In this document: in pieces, positions 6,051-11,398 of the stretch
Position numbering within the stretch: the stretch's first letter is position 1
Layout: each line of letters starts with the position of its first letter
Assembly: GCA_002305615.1 (NCBI GenBank)
Contig: DBPU01000076.1
Location: forward strand, 1,596 to 12,993
Direction: 5' to 3'
Source of the DNA: Verrucomicrobia bacterium UBA1412
GTDB taxonomy: Bacteria > Verrucomicrobiota > Verrucomicrobiia > Limisphaerales > UBA1412
DNA: 11,398 nucleotides
Notes under the pieces: model-generated
The model's database searches: none
The model's input: the letters and a program-made list of their open reading frames with translations, nothing else
Told to the model about the DNA's origin: nothing
Program-made: the position numbers and the translations under genes

Positions 6051-6089
6051 ATCCGGCTTTATAGTTGAAACGAGACAAGAGAAAAGAAA

Positions 6090-6986
6090 ATGAAAAAAGA
6101 GACACCTTCTCATCCTGTGAAAATAGCTTTGCTGCAAACGCGCTGCGGGGAATACACCCGGAGCAATCTGCAAAATACACTCTCACTGGCAGAAAAAGCG
6201 GCTCAGCAGGGAGCGAAAATTATCTGCACGGACGAGCTCTTCAAATCCCAGTATTTTTGCCAGAGCGAGGACCATGCGAATTTTGCGCTGGCGGAGAGTA
6301 TTCCCGGGCCTTCGACGGAGGCTTTTGCCGCAATTGCAAAACAGTATGAAGTGGTGATCATCGCGTCTCTTTTCGAAAAACGGGCGTCGGGACTCTATCA
6401 TAATACGGCGGCCATACTGGATGCGGACGGGGCGCTCCTGGGGATTTACCGCAAGATGCATATTCCCGATGACCCGCTGTTTTACGAGAAATTTTACTTC
6501 ACGCCGGGAGATACGGGCTTCAAGGTCTGGGAGACCCGCTATGGGAAGATCGGCGTTTTGATTTGCTGGGATCAATGGTACCCGGAGGCGGCACGGTTGA
6601 CGGCGCTGCAGGGGGCTGAGATTCTTTTTTACCCGACAGCGATCGGCTGGCATCCTTCTGAGAAGGAGAAGTACGGAGTCAATCAGCACAATGCCTGGGA
6701 AACCATTCAGCGTTCTCACGCCGTGGCCAATGGCTGCTACGTGGCGGCCATTAACCGGGTCGGGAAAGAAACGCCGGTAGGAGGAGACGGGATTGAATTC
6801 TGGGGACAGAGCTTCGTGGCGGGAACTTCCGGGCAGATATTGGCGAAGGCTTCGGTGGATTCAGAGGAGATTCTATTTGCGGAGCTGGACCTGGGGAGCG
6901 TGAACGTGACCCGTACACACTGGCCGTTTTTCCGGGACCGCCGGATTGATGCCTACGGGCAAATCATCCGCAGGTTTATTGACTAG
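6090..6986 (+). CDS. aguB: N-carbamoylputrescine amidase
   Basis: A 298-residue carbon-nitrogen hydrolase (nitrilase superfamily) that splits N-carbamoylputrescine to putrescine, carbon dioxide and ammonia, the last step of the agmatine route to putrescine. The catalytic triad is visible: Glu49 in CTDELFKSQYFCQ, Lys122 in YRKMHIPDDP and Cys159 in VLICWDQWYPEAAR. HIPDDPLFYEKFYFTPGD and the NCYVAAINRVG-like segment (NGCYVAAINRVG) are specific to the AguB group among nitrilases. No signal peptide; cytoplasmic. The ATG at 6090 is preceded by a purine-rich AGAGAAAAG. It follows leuB by 90 bases, with a hairpin in between. The agmatine deiminase (aguA) that makes its substrate is not in the window. 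A deoxyhypusine synthase-like gene lies 3.5 kb further on and also belongs to polyamine chemistry. Confidence 0.96.
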   Translation: MKKETPSHPVKIALLQTRCGEYTRSNLQNTLSLAEKAAQQGAKIICTDELFKSQYFCQSEDHANFALAESIPGPSTEAFAAIAKQYEVVIIASLFEKRASGLYHNTAAILDADGALLGIYRKMHIPDDPLFYEKFYFTPGDTGFKVWETRYGKIGVLICWDQWYPEAARLTALQGAEILFYPTAIGWHPSEKEKYGVNQHNAWETIQRSHAVANGCYVAAINRVGKETPVGGDGIEFWGQSFVAGTSGQILAKASVDSEEILFAELDLGSVNVTRTHWPFFRDRRIDAYGQIIRRFID

Positions 6987-7019
6987 AAGCGCGGGCGTAT
7001 TCTGCTTTTTCAAGAGAGA

Positions 7020-7060
7020 AAAAAATCGGAGATGTGGTTTTGTCACACCTCCGATTTTTT
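7020..7060. terminator. Bidirectional rho-independent terminator between aguB and the rhamnosidase gene
   Basis: A6-TCGGAG-A-TGTG (7020-7036) pairs with CACA-C-CTCCGA-T6 (7044-7060): 17 positions with one A-C mismatch and a 7-base loop. The A run on one side and T run on the other give a T tract on both strands, so it can end aguB from the left and the rhamnosidase gene from the right. Confidence 0.93.
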
Positions 7061-7076
7061 ATTCCTCTACTTATTT

Positions 7077-10000
7077 TCAGGGTTTGTATTCGGAGCTCAG
7101 GAGGTAGTCGCCGGAGGGGACTTTGAGCTCAACGGCATTGGAAGCGCTCTCCCTATTCAAGACCTGAATCTCGGGATGGTTCTTGAGGGGAGTATCGCCT
7201 TCGGCGAGTGATTCCCAGTTAGTGGAAGTGGCCGGCAGGTACACAAGGGCCTCGGTATTGGCCGGGACACGGATGTGGTAAATAAAGCGGCCGTTTTCTA
7301 TTTTCCAATGGCTCAAAATTTCGCCGCGTATGGATTGATAGGCGACGTTGGCTTCTGAAAGATCGCCGACGACCTGAGGCTTGAGAATGAACTTTTGATA
7401 ACCCGGATTATCAGCGGAGGGACTGATGCCGCCGATGCCGCGATAAAACCACTCCTCTGCGTGGCCCAGCATGAAATGGTTGAATGAGCTGGATTTCTCG
7501 GCCTTCCAGCTTTCATGCAGAGAGGTGCAGCCTTGCTCAAGCATGTGCCAATAGCCGGGGCCATTGGTCTGAGTCACCATGTCGAAGAGGACCTGGCCCT
7601 GACCGTGTTCCAGAAGGGCTTTGACGAGATAGGAGAAGCCGACATCGCCGGCCGTGATGCGGTTAGTGGCACCGCGGATGCCGGTGGTGACCAGGTTTTC
7701 CAGAATGGGTTTTGCAAGAGATTCATCTGCCAAGCCGACGACCAGCGGCATGGAGTTAGCCGTCTGGCTATTCTTGTCGTAGTAATTCTTTTCAGAATTG
7801 TAGAGGCGTTTATTGAAGAGCGCTTTGATGGACTCTGCCTCAGCGCTGAGTTCCTTGAGGTCATCCTGGCGATTGAAGAGCCGTGCAAAGTGAATCATGG
7901 CGCGTAAACCCTGGTAATAGGTCGCCGTGGCGGTGAGCTCTTTGGATGTGAGCTGAGCGTAGCCTGAAGGGCCGGGGCCGACATCGTACCAATCGCCCAG
8001 ACCGTGAGAGACCATCCCATTCGGGTCTTTTTTATTTTTCAGATAGGCGAGGTAGTTCTTCATGGGCGTATAGTAACGCTCGGCCAGGCGGCTATCTCCA
8101 TACTGAAGCCAGACATACCAGGGAATCAGCACGAAAGCGCTGCCCCACTCGGGTGAATCGCGGAAATCCGGACTGAAAACGGTATACTCCGGGGCGATAT
8201 CGGGGACCAGACCATTGGGGAGCTGGGCTTCGGCACAATCGCGCATGATTTTCGTGTAGTGGCGCATGAGGCTCAGGTTCGCGATGAGTCCATTGGCCAT
8301 GAGATGAGTCTGCTCAAGCCAGCCGAGTTTTTCGCGATGAGGACAATCGGTGAAAACGCTTTGGAAATTGCTGTAAATAGCCATTCGGATCAGGTGGTCA
8401 ATCCGGTTAATGAGCGGATTGGAGCAGGAGAAGGAGCCTGCTTTATCGGCGGAGGCATAGGTGAAATTGCCGACCAGGCCCGTAATAGTGACAGTGCCCT
8501 CCTGAGAAGGTGAGGTTTTCTCGGCGAGATTTACCGCGGAGGCGCCTTCAATCTGGACATAGCGAAAGCCGTAGTAGGTAAAGCGGGGAGCCCAGGTGAT
8601 TTCCTTGCCTGTCTGGGCGAAAGTGTACTCAAAATAGACGGGCGAACCGGACTGGTTCTGACGGACTGTTCCATCATCGTTGAGGATTTCTCCGGGCCAG
8701 AGGCGGATCGTTTTGCCGGCTGTGCCGATGGCCGAGACCTGGGGGAAACCGGAGAAATTCTGGCCCAGGTCCATGACGAAGATGCCCGGTTTGGGTTCGG
8801 TGACGCTCTGAGGCTGATACTCCTTCATGACCTTTACGGGAGGAGCATATTGGGCGCTGAGGACTCCGCCGGGGCCCTCGGTCGGTGAGGCCGGCTGCCA
8901 GTGCAGATCGGTTTCCAGGCGTGCATCGTAATCTTCACCGCCATACGTGCAGGAGAAGGTAATCGGGCCCGGCGCCGTGAGCCAGCTTGAATCGGTGCCA
9001 ATTACCTGGCTTGTGCCATCGGCGTGGTCGATCTGGAGCCTGCAGATTAGTTTAGGATTTCCAAAGGAACCGGTGAATTTAATATAGCGGCCGCCCCGGA
9101 CGTTGTACATACCGTTGCCCAGCATGACAGAGAGGGTATTGGTCCCGGAGAGAAGCTCCTGCGTGATGTCATAGGTGGAGTAGAGGCAGGTTTTGCGATA
9201 GTTTGTCCAGCCGGGGTCGATGACGGAAGTGCCGACTTTTTTGCCGTTCAGGCCCAGCTCGTATTGGCCCAGACCGCAGATATGGATTAACGCCCTCTGA
9301 GGAGGATTATCGAGCTCAAATGTTTTTTGGAAGAGAGGCAGGCGGTTGCCATCCAATTGGATATTGCCCCAAGGTTTTATGCCATAGGCGCCGCGGGATA
9401 CGGGTGCGACCCAGGCATCGGTTTCCTTAAATTCAGCGGAGGTCCACTCGGGGAACTCCTTGTTGCTGGTTTTCCAATCGGTGTGAATGGGGATTTCGAG
9501 GAGAGAATCGTTTTTTGTTTTAATTTTGAAGAGGCCGATCATGCCTGCTTCGTTATCTTGGGTGCCGTCATTGACAGCCAAAATGGCGAGCTGATTGGCG
9601 CCTTTTTTGAGATGGGGGAGAATATCGAACTTGAAAAACTTTGAGTAAGAGGCACCGCTCCCGGCTTCGCGGCCGTTCACAAAGAGAGTGAATCTGTTGT
9701 CGGCACTGATTTGAGCCTCTGCGCTGAGGGCTTCCTCGGGGAGATCAAACGATTTGCGGAAGTAGTAGTTGCCCGGCGGCGTAAAGAGAGGGCTGGGATA
9801 CCATATCCACTCGAGCTTTTCATCTACTTTTTCGGCGGGCAGTTCGATGAAGGAGGCTTTCCAATCCTCGGGGTTTAAAATGCCCATGGTCCAGGTGGAG
9901 GGTTCGCTCCACTCGCTGAACTTCTGATTGCGATCCCAGACTCCAACGGTCCAGAAGCAAGATTGGAGGGAATCGAGTTTTTTGCCGGCATAGGGGATAT

Positions 10001-10301
10001 GGTTCTGCTCAGAGGAGATGACCTGTCCGCTATCCCAGAGGTCGGCCTTGCCGGGAGCCAGGAGCTCCGGGGATGTGGCGGCCAGAATGCGGTAGGCACT
10101 CTGGGTTTCGGCACGGCGGTCGGCCTGAAGCTGCCAGCTCAGGAGCGGCTCGGGCTCTTCAATGGCCAGGGGCTGTGTCTGATATTCGCACTGGAGTTGA
10201 ACGGGGATGAGCCCCGCGGATACAATGGCCGTAAAGACCAGGAAAGAGAGAAGAGCGCCCATGTTTTTGAGGCTCTGATAATTTGTTGCTAACCTATTCA
10301 T
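7077..10301 (-). CDS. Secreted alpha-L-rhamnosidase, glycoside hydrolase family 78
   Basis: A 1074-residue enzyme that removes terminal alpha-L-rhamnose from plant or algal polysaccharides and glycosides. Residues 1-29 look like a signal peptide (Arg3 and Lys12, then GALLSFLVFTAIVSA), so it is exported. Then come a fibronectin-like domain (about 34-140: LSWQLQADRRAETQSAYRI, DLWDSGQV), a jelly-roll carbohydrate-binding-like domain (about 150-310), the rhamnosidase N-domain (about 325-490, with GNGMYN, GGRYI and GGEDYDAR), a linking beta domain (about 500-620), the alpha/alpha barrel (about 625-955) and a carboxyl-terminal beta-sandwich (about 960-1070). Catalytic marks: FTDCPHREKLGW with Glu657, the likely general acid; GDWYDVG with Asp770; SLHESW with Glu930, the likely base. 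WLEQTH replaces the WTGDAQ of classic members, a variant I know from other GH78 proteins. No sugar transporter or regulator gene adjoins it. Start discussed with its promoter. Confidence 0.93.
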   Translation of the reverse strand: MNRLATNYQSLKNMGALLSFLVFTAIVSAGLIPVQLQCEYQTQPLAIEEPEPLLSWQLQADRRAETQSAYRILAATSPELLAPGKADLWDSGQVISSEQNHIPYAGKKLDSLQSCFWTVGVWDRNQKFSEWSEPSTWTMGILNPEDWKASFIELPAEKVDEKLEWIWYPSPLFTPPGNYYFRKSFDLPEEALSAEAQISADNRFTLFVNGREAGSGASYSKFFKFDILPHLKKGANQLAILAVNDGTQDNEAGMIGLFKIKTKNDSLLEIPIHTDWKTSNKEFPEWTSAEFKETDAWVAPVSRGAYGIKPWGNIQLDGNRLPLFQKTFELDNPPQRALIHICGLGQYELGLNGKKVGTSVIDPGWTNYRKTCLYSTYDITQELLSGTNTLSVMLGNGMYNVRGGRYIKFTGSFGNPKLICRLQIDHADGTSQVIGTDSSWLTAPGPITFSCTYGGEDYDARLETDLHWQPASPTEGPGGVLSAQYAPPVKVMKEYQPQSVTEPKPGIFVMDLGQNFSGFPQVSAIGTAGKTIRLWPGEILNDDGTVRQNQSGSPVYFEYTFAQTGKEITWAPRFTYYGFRYVQIEGASAVNLAEKTSPSQEGTVTITGLVGNFTYASADKAGSFSCSNPLINRIDHLIRMAIYSNFQSVFTDCPHREKLGWLEQTHLMANGLIANLSLMRHYTKIMRDCAEAQLPNGLVPDIAPEYTVFSPDFRDSPEWGSAFVLIPWYVWLQYGDSRLAERYYTPMKNYLAYLKNKKDPNGMVSHGLGDWYDVGPGPSGYAQLTSKELTATATYYQGLRAMIHFARLFNRQDDLKELSAEAESIKALFNKRLYNSEKNYYDKNSQTANSMPLVVGLADESLAKPILENLVTTGIRGATNRITAGDVGFSYLVKALLEHGQGQVLFDMVTQTNGPGYWHMLEQGCTSLHESWKAEKSSSFNHFMLGHAEEWFYRGIGGISPSADNPGYQKFILKPQVVGDLSEANVAYQSIRGEILSHWKIENGRFIYHIRVPANTEALVYLPATSTNWESLAEGDTPLKNHPEIQVLNRESASNAVELKVPSGDYLLSSEYKP

Positions 10302-10312
10302 TACTGCGGCTT

Positions 10313-10341
10313 AGGTTAAGAAAAAGAGGCCTTATTGTCAA
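10313..10341 (-). promoter_or_regulatory. Near-consensus sigma-70 promoter of the rhamnosidase gene
   Basis: Read on the minus strand, a perfect TTGACA (10341-10336), a 17-base spacer and TAACCT (10318-10313). The last base of the -10 is only 11 bases from the ATG at 10301, so transcription would start about five bases before it and leave no room for a ribosome-binding site; none is visible. The gene may be read from a nearly leaderless mRNA, or from the in-frame ATG at 10262, which would lose the basic n-region of the signal peptide. Confidence 0.65.
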
Positions 10342-10363
10342 TCTCTCGGGGCGGCCAGGGGAC

Positions 10364-10392
10364 AAAAAAGCCGCTCTTATCGGGAGCGGCTT
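10364..10392 (-). terminator. Rho-independent terminator of the deoxyhypusine synthase-like gene
   Basis: AAGCCGCTC (10368-10376) and GAGCGGCTT (10384-10392) form a perfect 9-bp stem with a 7-base loop. On the minus strand the stem is followed by six T (complement of A 10364-10369). It lies just over 50 bases after the stop codon at 10446 and insulates that gene from the rhamnosidase promoter. It occupies most of interest in the 144-base gap besides that promoter. Confidence 0.92.
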
Positions 10393-10445
10393 AAAAGGGA
10401 ACGAAGCTAAAGCAGGTTGCTTATTTTACGGGAAGCGGACCTGTT

Positions 10446-11398
10446 CTAGTGTTGAGGGCGCTGTATTTTCTCTACGGTGCCGTGTTTGAAATAGGCGGCA
10501 CGGAGGGCCTCGAGGGTCTCGTCACGTTTTTCGTAAAGGCGCTTGCTGGGACGCTTTGCGGTGCGGCTCAGGCAATAAGCGGTCAAGACCGGCAGTCCGA
10601 CGGTTGCATCCAGATAGGCGACCACGCAATCGGGCAGATTCTCGGGGTTAATCTTTCCCCAGCTGACGGCTTCGCTCGGGGTTGCGCCGCTCAAGCCGCC
10701 GGTATCCGGACGCGCATCGGTCATCTGGAAGAAATAATCGTGACCCGTTTCGGGAATGCCCATGACTTCCTGAATCTGGGGCTCGGTCTGGAGCATGAAG
10801 TTCTTGGGAGAGCCGCCCCCGACCAGAATGACGGAGGAATTGAGCTTATTGATTTTGGCCCAATGTACGATGGAGGCGGTCTGGTTGACGTCGCGGGTGA
10901 CATCAAAAGCAAATTTGGAATCACGCAGCGCCATGGCGGCGACGTTCATGCCGATGGAGCTATCTCCGGGGCTGCTGGTGAAGACGGGAACGGCGGCCTG
11001 ATAGGCAGCGCTCAGGATCGACTGAGTGGGGAGGCCCATTTTCTTTTCACGCTCATGGACGTAGCGTCCCAGTTTGTAATGGAATTCATCGGTGCCCATG
11101 GCGGATTGGAATTCCGGGGCCTGAATGGCCTGCCTGACGAATGCATCCGTATCCAAAAGGACATCATAATCGAAGAGGACGTCGTAGATGCGGATGACGC
11201 CTTTATCCCGGAGCTTAATATCATCGACGAAAGGGGAACCGGAATGCAGGTGCAGGTCCAGACCGAAATGCAGATCATGGTAGAGGTTTGCGCCTGTGGC
11301 GATGATCCAATCGACGTAACCGCCCTGAATGAGGGGGATGATGGCGCTTCTGCCCAGTCCGGCTGGGGTCAGGGCACCGGTCAGGCTCATGCCGACCA
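10446..11398 (-). CDS. Deoxyhypusine synthase-like protein (start beyond right edge)
   Basis: The visible 317 residues match the deoxyhypusine synthase family: TGANLYHDLHFGLDLHLH (NAD-binding), SPFVDDIKLRD, FTSSPGDSSIGMNVAAMAL, GGGSPKNF, and SEAVSWGKI. Counting from the ATG at 11390, Lys246 is the lysine that forms the covalent intermediate (human Lys329) and Glu240 matches human Glu323. The segment GGGSPKNF has Asn-Phe where the eukaryotic enzyme has its His288 region. The frame stays open through position 11398 (codons for Val-Gly precede that Met), and the family has more residues before this point, so the ATG at 11390 is probably internal. Bacteria have no eIF5A; bacterial homologues are thought to move the spermidine aminobutyl group to a small amine (as in homospermidine synthesis), but the acceptor here is unknown. 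A terminator follows. The nearby aguB supports a polyamine role. Confidence 0.9.
   Translation of the reverse strand, partial: VGMSLTGALTPAGLGRSAIIPLIQGGYVDWIIATGANLYHDLHFGLDLHLHSGSPFVDDIKLRDKGVIRIYDVLFDYDVLLDTDAFVRQAIQAPEFQSAMGTDEFHYKLGRYVHEREKKMGLPTQSILSAAYQAAVPVFTSSPGDSSIGMNVAAMALRDSKFAFDVTRDVNQTASIVHWAKINKLNSSVILVGGGSPKNFMLQTEPQIQEVMGIPETGHDYFFQMTDARPDTGGLSGATPSEAVSWGKINPENLPDCVVAYLDATVGLPVLTAYCLSRTAKRPSKRLYEKRDETLEALRAAYFKHGTVEKIQRPQH

Noticed and set aside
10369..10396. Hairpin as a plus-strand terminator
   Set aside because: On the plus strand it is followed by A, not T; no plus-strand gene ends there.
1..11398. CRISPR arrays, insertion sequences, tRNA or rRNA genes
   Set aside because: No repeated spacer pattern, transposase motif, terminal repeats or tRNA-like fold was seen on reading either strand.

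Overview
The window suggests an anaerobic Gram-negative bacterium, most likely of the PVC superphylum (Verrucomicrobiota, Lentisphaerota or Kiritimatiellota). Reasons: HndA/HndB/NuoF-type genes of a soluble NAD(P)-linked hydrogenase or formate dehydrogenase; a glutamyl-tRNA synthetase that lacks the usual cysteine-containing zinc loop and reads like verrucomicrobial versions I remember; a bacterial deoxyhypusine synthase-like gene; and a large secreted GH78 rhamnosidase. The assignment is inference from protein flavour only.

Layout. Positions 1-1294 (minus) hold an electron-input operon, hndA-hndB-nuoF-like; the last gene runs off the left edge. Positions 1295-1610 are non-coding, with an operator-like palindrome and a strong terminator. 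Positions 1611-3250 (minus) are a two-gene Fe-S operon, iscU then an iscS homologue, with an ATGA overlap. A divergent intergenic region (3251-3519) carries palindromes and a candidate promoter. On the plus strand follow gltX and leuB (one-base overlap), a spacer with a strong hairpin, and aguB. A bidirectional terminator (7020-7060) separates these from a minus-strand secreted alpha-L-rhamnosidase (7077-10301), which has its own near-consensus promoter. After another terminator (10364-10392) comes the minus-strand deoxyhypusine synthase-like gene, which runs off the right edge.

How they fit. The left part is about iron-sulfur enzymes: a hydrogenase-type complex and a cluster-assembly pair. 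gltX and leuB are housekeeping and leucine-biosynthesis genes. aguB and the deoxyhypusine synthase-like gene point to polyamine metabolism and bracket the rhamnosidase, which looks like an independent unit.

The main surprise is the IscS homologue. It is full length and keeps the persulfide cysteine (Cys328), but the PLP-binding lysine is Arg203, and two other active-site positions are changed (Gln to Phe180, substrate-binding Arg to Ile354). It looks like a PLP-independent scaffold or sulfur carrier co-expressed with a normal IscU, perhaps in a cell that uses free sulfide. A second oddity is that the amino-terminal thioredoxin-like domain of the NuoF-type subunit has lost its cluster cysteines, while HndB beside it keeps its own.
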